From assembly GCA_963930775.1 (NCBI GenBank), contig OZ005689.1, forward strand, positions 3,968,001 to 4,032,000: DNA of 64,000 nucleotides, in the 5' to 3' direction. The notes beneath the pieces were generated by a model that saw only the letters and a list, made by a program, of their open reading frames with translations, was not told the DNA's origin and did no database searches. Made by a program: the position numbers and the translations under genes. Shown one piece after another: positions 35,201 through 46,690 of this stretch (position 1 is its first letter; each line of letters begins with the position of its first letter). Source of the DNA: Cliona cf. orientalis. Its lineage: Eukaryota; Porifera; Demospongiae; Clionaida; Clionaidae.

Positions 35201-35326
35201 TAGAAATGGTCCCCTTTAATTTCTTATGCTGGGAAGGTCATTATTTTATTGTTACTCCATACTCTTGCCGTAGTGGATCTAGACTCTATACTGATTGTAA
35301 TCAAAGAAGAACTCACTCCGAAGTAG
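31469..35326 (+). CDS. R5: Sushi receptor with ITIM-like tail (intact to a premature Death-domain stop)
   Basis: Exons: E1 31469-32015, E2 32083-32235, E3 Sushi 32367-32549, E4 32899-32961, E5 33081-33210, E6 33373-33421, E7 33489-33530, E8 34711-34900, E9 35274-35326. All phases agree and give 469 residues. A signal peptide is followed by a Cys-containing N-terminal domain of unknown family with NTSS and NIS glycosylation sites. Then come a Cys-rich module, one CCP domain with four Cys and a Trp, a stalk, a membrane segment (VIAAFVLVGIILLILGLLVY) and KIKRKK. The cytoplasmic part has LVYADI and VQYTAI, both fitting the ITIM consensus, about 25 residues apart. The Death domain is cut by TAG at the conserved Trp (TPKW to TPK-stop). 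The rest of that domain lies inverted downstream. It is probably a type I membrane receptor. Ligand unknown. Confidence 0.8.
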
Positions 35327-35385
35327 TATAACTTTGGCTTGGTTGTGGGAGTCCCCCAGGGGCTGATGGACAGTTATTCCGACTT
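35327..35385 (+). pseudogene. R5 Death-domain remnant after the stop
   Basis: YNFGLVVGVPQGLMDSYSD continues the Death domain in the same frame beyond the TAG. It then breaks at the junction to inverted DNA near 35385. Confidence 0.8.
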
Positions 35386-35985
35386 ATTTTGCAAACATAA
35401 GCATGTGAATTTTCTAAATCTTACTCTGCACGCTAGCTAGTCCCAAGCCAGTTGGGGGGGGGGGGGGGGGGGGGGGGGGGGATGAAGCTTATTATGTTAT
35501 GTTTTTTTTTCTATTGCAATATTGACAACTATAACTTGTGGCTTCATATAACCACAGAAGCCATAATAATTTTCTGGCAATTTCAGTTTCAAACTAAGTA
35601 ACGTGTTTCTACTTGATGCATTCATAACACTTATAATAATAGCTATAATTATATACTTTTCTCAAGTGTACAGGAATGTAACAGTATAGCTATTAGCTTC
35701 CTACAATAACTCTGTATGTGCATGCTTCTGGATTATTGTAGGAAGTTAATAGCAGTATACCATTACATTCTTGTACACTTGAGGAAAGTATAATTAATTA
35801 ATTTTATTATATTAATAGCTATAAGTAAACCGAGCCTTCTCTATACCAACTGATTCAGCTTAACTGCCTTGAGTACATTGGTAACTTCCGTCCACTTCTG
35901 AGTCATTGTTCCAGCATGATGCCTCGATCAACCAGTAGTCTATAGTACTTCAGTCAAGCACTGGTCCGAGGGGTAGCACCATTCT
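35386..35985 (-). pseudogene. R5: inverted second half of the Death-domain exon plus intron
   Basis: Read on the minus strand from 35985, this resembles the second half of the R3 Death-domain exon (CCCTCGGACCAGTGCTTGAC, then GTGGACGGAAG, then CTGAATCAGTTGG) and its downstream intron to about TTTGCAAAAT. It contains stops and small indels. The left junction falls inside the exon, so the inversion split the domain. Confidence 0.8.
35454..35481. repeat. G28 homopolymer
   Basis: 28 consecutive G inside the inverted segment, where the other loci have only a short run of C (CACCCCCAAACTG type). Confidence 0.95.
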
Positions 35986-36022
35986 GTATGGAAAGAAATC
36001 GAAATAACTTCAATTCTAAAAT

Positions 36023-36630
36023 GAACGCACAGGAGTGCAGAACCCTCACCGCTACATGCATGCATATAATATAGCTGGAGATGGCTCACTGTGTATACTA
36101 TTCAATGCCAGGAGTATTGAACTACATACCCTGCACCTGAACAGGATTGTGGTACTACTAATACCCTGCACCTATACAGGGTTCTGGAACTAGCTGTTTT
36201 CCTTAGAATCAGTGATCTAAGAGTTGGACGAAAGCACCTGGCCATGCCACTATATAAACTGAAACCCTCTGTGACATACTTCAACTGAATTATGCATGTG
36301 AGAGCCACTGCCTGTTTACACTGTCACTGCATTGACAACTGACCAGCAAAGCACAGAATGACAATCAGTTACTTAGTTGAGGTAGGTGCCATGTAAACAC
36401 AAACTGGCAAGTTGCAACAGCTGCACACTACTACACCACTGGGCAGGACTTAACATGACCATTCTTCCTTTATGCTACGTATACCTAGAATGCGTACTTT
36501 CTCTATGACGACCCTTACCATTTAGCAAAAGAGGGTTGCAATGGATGGACGGACGGACGGATGGACAGGCGGACAAAAATTGCCAAACAACTGCAGTAAC
36601 CCTCTGCCTACGCTTTGCGGCGAGGGTTAA
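36023..36630. repeat. Dispersed repeat D1, copy 2
   Basis: Matches 14868-15114 plus 18132-18446 without the Harbinger element. It ends with a (GGAC)n run and the CCTCTGCC..GGCGAGGG hairpin. Confidence 0.7.
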
Positions 36631-36825
36631 AAATGCATGCTTTTCTGGCGAAGGTCTTTAAGAATTCCATATATTTAATTATATACACTATGAGAATGCT
36701 AATATCTTAATACCTTAACTTGGAGTATTCAATTAACTATATGGTATAAAAATTTTAGAGGGGCCCTGATTATGCCAGACAACTAAATTAATAATATTAT
36801 TAATCATTACAGTAACTTTATATAG

Positions 36826-36944
36826 ATGGAAATGGTAATGACTACCATGCTGGTGCAAGGCTAGAAGCCACTGAAGAGGATACCTGTACTGAAAATGTGA
36901 GCGCTCCTAAGCTGCCACCTAAACCACAGCCACAGGTTAAATGA
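36826..36944 (+). CDS. R5 C-terminal exon, proline-rich (orphaned)
   Basis: An open exon encoding DGNGNDYHAG.., VSAPKLPPKPQPQVK and a stop, with the acceptor TTATATAG. It is now downstream of the broken Death domain, so it would be reached only if the damaged exon were skipped. Confidence 0.55.
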
Positions 36945-38290
36945 GTGAAGCTAGTTCTTGCTACTGAATTTGAGAACACAACTCATAGTTGTTATAGACT
37001 AATACTATGTATGTAAAAATTGCTTTGCCGATTGTATAGCCGCATACTAATACTTCTACAGAATCTTATGATGGAACTGTAGAGTATTAGGTTGTTTTGA
37101 AATCATGAATGCATATTCTGTACGATGAAGTAATGGAATTACGCAAATCAATTCAGAATCTTTGTGTGCTTCTTAATCGAGCGACTGGCTATACGCATGC
37201 CTGCGGTGTCGTACGAAGCGAAGAAATTCAGAATCTCTTGGCTGTACTATTAAGGGACATTTTTTATGCCAATCCCTGTTTGCTGCATCAAGGGAAATTT
37301 TTATGCCAAATCTACCTTCAATTTGCTGTACAGTGTGCGCAAGGGAGCTAGCCAATGGCATTGGCATAAAACTACCTTGTGTATTTAACTTGCTTTAGGG
37401 AAAACTGGTATTATTAAAGGAGTATCCTCAATTTGGAAAAATTTTACCATAATTATATTGTTATTTAATTCACAATGAAAACGCTTTATGACAAACTGGC
37501 AAGGACCCCATGCATGCATGCACACTGACGCAAAGTGAAGAAAGGGAAGAAAGAAGAAGAGCATGGGGTAAAGATTATTGTTATTTGGGGATGGGGGGGG
37601 GGGGAGATTTGAAATTACTTGCATTAGCTGCAGTTAGCTAGTCTCGTGGGGTCTGGGGACAAGACTAGCAGTTAATATAAAGCTAGCTATTATTGTCCGA
37701 TATATAATATCTTATCAAATTGAAGCCTTGGATTCACAGCAAGCAAGAAATCAGCAAGTCACTGCCATTCTAAATCAGTGAAGGGCTGGAGGGGGTGGGG
37801 GTGGTTCACAGGCACCCTGAGAACTATATACCGTGCTTAGATCCGCCCATGGGTATACTAGCCACTGGAGCAGACACACACCTGTTATAATACAGTATAG
37901 ATACTATTGCTTGCATATAGAACTACTGTAACAATACACTTTTTACGACTATAGTAACGACCTTTTTTTTTCCTCATGCATGCAGGTTTGGATATTTTAA
38001 CATAAGTGTGATATTTGTGGCCAGATCATTAACCAGTTTTTTGGAAAGACTGCGTGTTTGTTGTACAGACTCTGAGATATCAGCCACCTCTTTCCATGTA
38101 ATTAATCTGTGCATGCATGCTGTGCTGTGGCACAATATTGTCCTAGGAAATGTCATGTTTTGGTAAATACAACTAATACAGAAGCTAGGAAATCTTAGTG
38201 TTGGTCTAGTGATGTGCAGATTAGTATAATAATAGTGCATAGCACCAGTATGATTAGTGACTAAGAACCTCCAAAATCACGCAAGCAAAG
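36945..38290. other. Intergenic between R5 and R6, no gene recognised
   Basis: 3' flank shared with R3 (36945-37140 resembles 21514-21740). One open frame at 37109-37351 has no recognisable domain. A GGGGTCTGGGGAC word lies near 37650. The stretch 37983-38060 resembles 8040-8120. No promoter CGCATGCGC box is seen before R6. Confidence 0.45.
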
Positions 38291-39999
38291 ATGGATCATG
38301 AAGGAAACTTTCGTTTTATTTTGTTGTTGGCCTTGATGTCCTTTGCCGATGCGCAATCACAGTCGTGCCCTCGTATCACTGTCAATGATCTTGGAAGTAC
38401 CACGGAGTTTTCTATGGAGGGACTCATTGCCCGGGCCATTGTCCCTCCAGGAGGTCATGCTTTTTCTGTCCCTGTGAGAATTAGGAGCTTCACTATAGCT
38501 AGTGTGTGACGCAGCAGGGGGTCGAATAAATACATCCTCCTTTACTTCTGTGGTAGTTGAATTCCAGTGCAATTTTCAAAGTGGCACTTCCAGTTTGACC
38601 GTTTGCAATGATCCCAACACCATAGTCACCAGGCAGTACCAGTTTCAGTGTATAGATTCTGAACAGAACGGGCAACCTGTTTGGGCTTCTGCTGTAGCTG
38701 GCAGTAATTTGTTCATCCAGACTCTGAATCCAACTGCTACACTCTCAACACCACTTGTTGACACATGCAGGCGATGTATTGATGATCAGCAGTCTAATAG
38801 ATCTGACTCCACCACTCACTGTGACCGTGAGTCTAGCATTGATTATGTAACACTATCTTTGTTAATATATAATGATCATCGTATGCCCACAGCGTGTCCA
38901 GCACAATGTAACCAGGGGCAGGGACATTGCTTTCTCGCACAAGCCGGTGATGTGTGCTGTAACTTTTACCTTCAAAATAATTGTATAGATGAGTGCCCTA
39001 GTGGTTTGGTGAATGATTTCAACTCTGTCTGTGGTGAGTTTTATACGTACAGTCCCTCCTTGGAGGGTTCATGTCCATTGTATATACTGTAACATGCAGT
39101 TCCTAAGAGGCAGGGCAAATACTAAATGCAGTCTTGAGGGCCAAAACATATCTTAGACTATTGTATCCACGGAGACAGTTAATGGGCTAATAGTTATCAA
39201 CTAATCCTCGCTTTATATAATACTATTAATATATTATAAGCATTCATCTCTCTGGGCTTTGCCCTTGAGAATTATATGCTTCTATACTGCATACTAGCCT
39301 CTGAGTCAGGGAATTGGATACATACAAATCTCTCTCAAAGTAAGTTATGCACACACATGCTCTCACAAGTCATGCATTTACACAATTATGAAATTTCCGA
39401 GTGAGACACACACAATGTCATACTTAGCTCTGAAGTGTTTTTATATTTAATTTATTGATTAATAGGCACCAGAGCACCCGTTTACCAATGAAACAGTCTT
39501 CCTAATCTTATGCTTCTGTTATACACATACTACATACACGCATGCAGTTTGCCCTCCACTAACTCTTGGTAATGGTACTGTGAACTACTCAACAGAGATG
39601 GGGGTTGAACGAAATGTTGGAAGTGTGGCCACCCATACCTGCATTTCTGGCTACCAACTGCTAATGCAGGATGGGGGAAATACACGAACCTGCAGTATAA
39701 ATGGTTGGAGCGGTCAAGATTTCATATGTGGTGAGTGATGTAATATTATTGGAATAATATTATTGTATTCCTTAGTTTCAATTTCATCCTGGTCACTGTT
39801 TTGTGAATTTAATAGTTGTCTCCAGCAATAACAGCAGCGAAGGTATGGCGTGTAATTGTACTGAATCATAATTAATATTATTTTATTACTACTATATATA
39901 TAAATGCTGTGTAGCAGCATACATATCAAGAAGTTGCCTGTATAAAGCGATCATTTCATTGTTTTTCGCACCCTTGGTTTGTGACGACTTGCGCCTCTA

Positions 40000-40160
40000 G
40001 CTAGCGCGGCTAGCGCTGGCTAGTTGGGCGTGGCGTATGCTCCATGCGCTGCACTGCGCATGCGGCCCGACGGGTAAATGTTGGCCACACCCATAAACGT
40101 TGGCCACACCTCTCAGCGCTACTCACACCCCTTGGTCGTACGCACCATAATAGGCGGAGG
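40000..40160. other. GC-rich patch in the R6 intron
   Basis: Contains CTAGCTAGCGCGGCTAGCGCTGGCTAG, written here only as a GCTAGC-rich run, and GCGCATGCGG. It has no recognisable gene. The remainder of 39731-40560 is AT-rich without a coding signal. Confidence 0.4.
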
Positions 40161-40560
40161 CATGGACGGATGGCAGTATCTCTCTTTCATAACGGTCACC
40201 AGATACAGACTGTTGATGGCACAGCTACAATTAAACACAAACCAGGTATACAACTGTTTGTATTTTGTATAAATTATATGTTTAGCCAAAAAGTAATACT
40301 GAACTTTTCGGACGTACTTCAGGTTATTTAAACCCTCCCTCCCAATTCGGCCTGGCTGTTTGTCTTGTGATTCATTGGATTCAATGCCAGGTACAAAGAA
40401 CTAATACTATAGCTACAAGTTGCTAGAGACCATGCATATAGTTATAGTTTAGAATAATAATTTATGTGATTTATGTCTCTGTCAGTATGTGAATGTCCAT
40501 TAATTGTGTCTGTAATACGATATCCATAACACATTGTATACTTTTTTTTCATAATGGTGT

Positions 40561-43500
40561 TTGAAAGTTAGTTGTGTGAGAGAGTGTACATGTTCACAGG
40601 CATGTTTGACATGTATCTGTAGTGTGCCTGATTCTAGTAGCTTTTTGGACCTCCTATCCACACGCATGGTCTGTAGGCTACTAAACTTTAACAGCACCTT
40701 TGCTTTAGTATCTACATTCATAATCCAGAGTTTCATAATGTACAGACAAAGTGTTGGAAAGTTAGTTGTGCGTGAGTGTGTACATAATCCAGTATACGAC
40801 ATGTACACACAAAGTTGGAATTTCAGTAGCTTTTTGGACCTCCTATCCACACGCATGGTCTGTAGGCTACTAAACTTTAACAGCACCTTTGCTTTAGTAT
40901 CTACATTCATAATCCAGAGTTTCATAATGTACAGACAAAGTGTTGGAAAGTTAGTTGTGCGTGAGTGTGTACATAATCCTGTATACGACATGTACACACA
41001 AAGTGGGAATTTCAGTAGCTTTTTGGACCTCCTATCCACACGCATGGTCTGTAGGCTACCAAACTTTAACAGCACCTTTGCTTTAGTATCTACATTCATA
41101 ATCCAGAGTTTCATAATGTACAGACAAAGTGTTGGAAAGTTAGTTGTGCGTGAGTGTGTACATAATCCTGTATACGACGTGTACACACAAAGTTGGAATT
41201 TCAGTAGCTTTTGGACCTCCTATCCACACGCATGGTCTGTAGGCTACCAAACTTTAACAGCACCTTTGCTTTAGTATCTACATTCATAATCCAGAGTTTC
41301 ATAATGTACAGACAAAGTGTTGGAAAGTTAGTTGTGCGTGAGTGTGTACATAATCCAGTATACGACATGTACACACAAAGTTGGAATTTCAGTAGCTTTT
41401 TGGACCTCCTATCCACACGCATGGTCTGTAGGCTACCAAACTTTAACAGCACCTTTGCTTTAGTATCTACATTCATAATCCAGAGTTTCATAATGTACAG
41501 ACAAAGTGTTGGAAAGTTAGTTGTGCGTGAGTGTGTACATAATCCTGTATACGACGTGTACACACAAAGTTGGAATTTCAGTAGCTTTTTGGACCTCCTA
41601 TCCACACGCATGGTCTGTAGGCTACCAAACTTTAACAGCACCTTTGCTTTAGTATCTACATTCATAATCCAGAGTTTCATAATGTACAGACAAAGTGTTG
41701 GAAAGTTAGTTGTGCGTGAGTGTGTACATAATCCAGTATACGACGTGTACACACAAAGTGGGAATTTCAGTAGCTTTTTGGACCTCCTATCCACACGCAT
41801 GGTCTGTACGCTACCAAACTTTAACAGCACCTTTGCTTTAGTATCTACATTCATAATCCAGAGTTTCATAATGTACAGACAAAGTGTTGGAAAGTTAGTT
41901 GTGCGTGAGTGTGTACATAATCCAGTATACGACATGTACACACAAAGTGGGAATTTCAGTAGCTTTTTGGACCTCCTATCCACACGCATGGTCTGTAGGC
42001 CACTAAACTTTAACAGCACCTTTGCTTTAGTATCTACATTCATAATCCAGAGTTTCACAATGTACAGACAAAGTGTTGGAAAGTTAGTTGTGCGTGAGTG
42101 TGTACATAATCCTGTATACGACATGTACACACAAAGTGGGAATTTCAGTAGCTTTTTGGACCTCCTATCCACACGCATGGTCTGTAGGCTACCAAACTTT
42201 AACAGCACCTTTGCTTTAGTATCTACATTCATAATCCAGAGTTTCATAATGTACAGACAAAGTGTTGGAAAGTTAGTTGTGCGTGAGTGTGTACATAATC
42301 CTGTATACGACGTGTACACACAAAGTGGGAATTTCAGTAGCTTTTTGGACCTCCTATCCACACGCATGGTCTGTAGGCTACCAAACTTTAACAGCACCTT
42401 TGCTTTAGTATCTACATTCATAATCCAGAGTTTCATAATGTACAGACAAAGTGTTGGAAAGTTAGTTGTGCGTGAGTGTGTACATAATCCAGTATACGAC
42501 ATGTACACACAAAGTTGGAATTTCAGTAGCTTTTTGGACCTCCTATCCACACGCATGGTCTGTAGGCTACCAAACTTTAACAGCACCTTTGCTTTAGTAT
42601 CTACATTCATAATCCAGAGTTTCATAATGTACAGATAAAGTGTTGGAAAGTTAGTTGTGCGTGAGTGTGTACATAATCCTGTATACGACGTGTACACACA
42701 AAGTTGGAATTTCAGTAGCTTTTTGGACCTCCTATCCACACGCATGGTCTGTAGGCTACCAAACTTTAACAGCACCTTTGCTTTAGTATCTACATTCATA
42801 ATCCAGAGTTTCATAATGTACAGACAAAGTGTTGGAAAGTTAGTTGTGCGTGAGTGTGTACATAATCCAGTATACGACGTGTACACACAAAGTGGGAATT
42901 TCAGTAGCTTTTTGGACCTCCTATCCACACGCATGGTCTGTACGCTACCAAACTTTAACAGCACCTTTGCTTTAGTATCTACATTCATAATCCAGAGTTT
43001 CATAATGTACAGACAAAGTGTTGGAAAGTTAGTTGTGCGTGAGTGTGTACATAATCCAGTATACGACATGTACACACAAAGTGGGAATTTCAGTAGCTTT
43101 TTGGACCTCCTATCCACACGCATGGTCTGTAGGCCACTAAACTTTAACAGCACCTTTGCTTTAGTATCTACATTCATAATCCAGAGTTTCACAATGTACA
43201 GACAAAGTGTTGGAAAGTTAGTTGTGCGTGAGTGTGTACATAATCCTGTATACGACATGTACACACAAAGTGGGAATTTCAGTAGCTTTTTGGACCTCCT
43301 ATCCACACGCATGGTCTGTAGGCTACCAAACTTTAACAGCACCTTTGCTTTAGTATCTACATTCATAATCCAGAGTTTCATAATGTACAGACAAAGTGTT
43401 GGAAAGTTAGTTGTGCGTGAGTGTGTACATAATCCTGTATACGACGTGTACACACAAAGTGGGAATTTCAGTAGCTTTTTGGACCTCCTATCCACACGCA

Positions 43501-46500
43501 TGGTCTGTAGGCTACCAAACTTTAACAGCACCTTTGCTTTAGTATCTACATTCATAATCCAGAGTTTCATAATGTACAGACAAAGTGTTGGAAAGTTAGT
43601 TGTGCGTGAGTGTGTACATAATCCTGTATACGACGTGTACACACAAAGTGGGAATTTCAGTAGCTTTTTGGACCTCCTATCCACACGCATGGTCTGTAGG
43701 CTACCAAACTTTAACAGCACCTTTGCTTTAGTATCTACATTCATAATCCAGTGTTTCATAATGTACAGACAAAGTGTTGGAAAGTTAGTTGTGCGTGAGT
43801 GTGTACATAATCCAGTATACGACATGTACACACAAAGTTGGAATTTCAGTAGCTTTTTGGACCTCCTATCCACACGCATGGTCTGTAGGCCACTAAACTT
43901 TAACAGCACCTTTGCTTTAGTATCTACATTCATAATCCAGAGTTTCACAATGTACAGACAAAGTGTTGGAAAGTTAGTTGTGCGTGAGTGTGTACATAAT
44001 CCTGTATACGACATGTACACACAAAGTGGGAATTTCAGTAGCTTTTTGGACCTCCTATCCACACGCATGGTCTGTAGGCTACCAAACTTTAACAGCACCT
44101 TTGCTTTAGTATCTACATTCATAATCCAGAGTTTCATAATGTACAGACAAAGTGTTGGAAAGTTAGTTGTGCGTGAGTGTGTACATAATCCTGTATACGA
44201 CGTGTACACACAAAGTTGGAATTTCAGTAGCTTTTTGGACCTCCTATCCACACGCATGGTCTGTAGGCTACCAAACTTTAACAGCACCTTTGCTTTAGTA
44301 TCTACATTCATAATCCAGAGTTTCATAATGTACAGACAAAGTGTTGGAAAGTTAGTTGTGCGTGAGTGTGTACATAATCCAGTATACGACGTGTACACAC
44401 AAAGTTGGAATTTCAGTAGCTTTTTGGACCTCCTATCCACACGCATGGTCTGTACGCTACCAAACTTTAACAGCACCTTTGCTTTAGTATCTACATCCAT
44501 AATCCAGAGTTTCATAATGTACAGACAAAGTGTTGGAAAGTTAGTTGTGCGTGAGTGTGTACATAATCCTGTATACGACATGTACACACAAAGTGGGAAT
44601 TTCAGTAGCTTTTTGGACCTCCTATCCACACGCATGGTCTGTAGGCCACTAAACTTTAACAGCACCTTTGCTTTAGTATCTACATTCATAATCCAGAGTT
44701 TCACAATGTACAGACAAAGTGTTGGAAAGTTAGTTGTGCGTGAGTGTGTACATAATCCTGTATACGACATGTACACACAAAGTGGGAATTTCAGTAGCTT
44801 TTTGGACCTCCTATCCACACGCATGGTCTGTAGGCTACCAAACTTTAACAGCACCTTTGCTTTAGTATCTACATTCATAATCCAGAGTTTCATAATGTAC
44901 AGACAAAGTGTTGGAAAGTTAGTTGTGCGTGAGTGTGTACATAATCCTGTATACGACGTGTACACACAAAGTGGGAATTTCAGTAGCTTTTTGGACCTCC
45001 TATCCACACGCATGGTCTGTAGGCTACCAAACTTTAACAGCACCTTTGCTTTAGTATCTACATTCATAATCCAGAGTTTCATAATGTACAGACAAAGTGT
45101 TGGAAAGTTAGTTGTGCGTGAGTGTGTACATAATCCTGTATACGACGTGTACACACAAAGTGGGAATTTCAGTAGCTTTTTGGACCTCCTATCCACACGC
45201 ATGGTCTGTAGGCTACCAAACTTTAACAGCACCTTTGCTTTAGTATCTACATTCATAATCCAGTGTTTCATAATGTACAGACAAAGTGTTGGAAAGTTAG
45301 TTGTGCGTGAGTGTGTACATAATCCAGTATACGACGTGTACACACAAAGTTGGAATTTCAGTAGCATTTTGGACCTCCTATCCACACGCATGGTCTGTAG
45401 GCCACTAAACTTTAACAGCACCTTTGCTTTAGTATCTACATTCATAATCCAGTGTTTCATAATGTACAGACAAAGTGTTGGAAAGTTAGTTGTGCGTGAG
45501 TGTGTACATAATCCAGTATACGACGTGTACACACAAAGTTGGAATTTCAGTAGCTTTTTGGACCTCCTATCCACACGCATGGTCTGTAGGCCACTAAACT
45601 TTAACAGCACCTTTGCTTTAGTATCTACATTCATAATCCAGAGTTTCACAATGTACAGACAAAGTGTTGGAAAGTTAGTTGTGCGTGAGTGTGTACATAA
45701 TCCTGTATACGACATGTACACACAAAGTGGGAATTTCAGTAGCTTTTTGGACCTCCTATCCACACGCATGGTCTGTAGGCTACCAAACTTTAACAGCACC
45801 TTTGCTTTAGTATCTACATTCATAATCCAGAGTTTCATAATGTACAGACAAAGTGTTGGAAAGTTAGTTGTGCGTGAGTGTGTACATAATCCTGTATACG
45901 ACGTGTACACACAAAGTTGGAATTTCAGTAGCTTTTTGGACCTCCTATCCACACGCATGGTCTGTAGGCTACCAAACTTTAACAGCACCTTTGCTTTAGT
46001 ATCTACATTCATAATCCAGAGTTTCATAATGTACAGACAAAGTGTTGGAAAGTTAGTTGTGCGTGAGTGTGTACATAATCCAGTATACGACATGTACACA
46101 CAAAGTTGGAATTTCAGTAGCTTTTTGGACCTCCTATCCACACGCATGGTCTGTAGGCCACTAAACTTTAACAGCACCTTTGCTTTAGTATCTACATTCA
46201 TAATCCAGAGTTTCACAATGTACAGACAAAGTGTTGGAAAGTTAGTTGTGCGTGAGTGTGTACATAATCCTGTATACGACATGTACACACAAAGTGGGAA
46301 TTTCAGTAGCTTTTTGGACCTCCTATCCACACGCATGGTCTGTAGGCTACCAAACTTTAACAGCACCTTTGCTTTAGTATCTACATTCATAATCCAGAGT
46401 TTCATAATGTACAGACAAAGTGTTGGAAAGTTAGTTGTGCGTGAGTGTGTACATAATCCTGTATACGACATGTACACACAAAGTTGGAATTTCAGTAGCT

Positions 46501-46690
46501 TTTTGGACCTCCTATCCACACGCATGGTCTGTAGGCTACCAAACTTTAACAGCACCTTTGCTTTAGTATCTACATTCATAATCCAGAGTTTCATAATGTA
46601 CAGACAAAGTGTTGGAAAGTTAGTTGTGCGTGAGTGTGTACATAATCCAGTATACGACGTGTACACACAAAGTTGGAATTTCAGTAGCTG
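40561..46690. repeat. Tandem array of a 189-bp unit, about 32 copies
   Basis: The unit (for example from one GTACATAATCC to the next at 40781, 40970 and 41159) is 189 bp and very homogeneous. The first unit is diverged. Diagnostic variants (TACGCTACC/AGGCTACC/AGGCCACTAAAC, TTCATAATG/TTCACAATG, CAGAGTTT/CAGTGTTT) recur in blocks, showing a higher-order arrangement. Because 189 is a multiple of three and the unit lacks stops in some frames, very long open frames exist on both strands (1821 codons on -, 475 and 1346 on +). No start context, signal or domain makes either convincing. One single-base loss lies at about 41207. Confidence 0.95.

Noticed and set aside
37109..37351. 80-codon ORF downstream of R5
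   Set aside because: Its start lies in 3' flank shared with R3, where the frame is not conserved.
40561..46690. CRISPR-like array
   Set aside because: Units are contiguous 189-bp copies without unique spacers, in a eukaryotic context.
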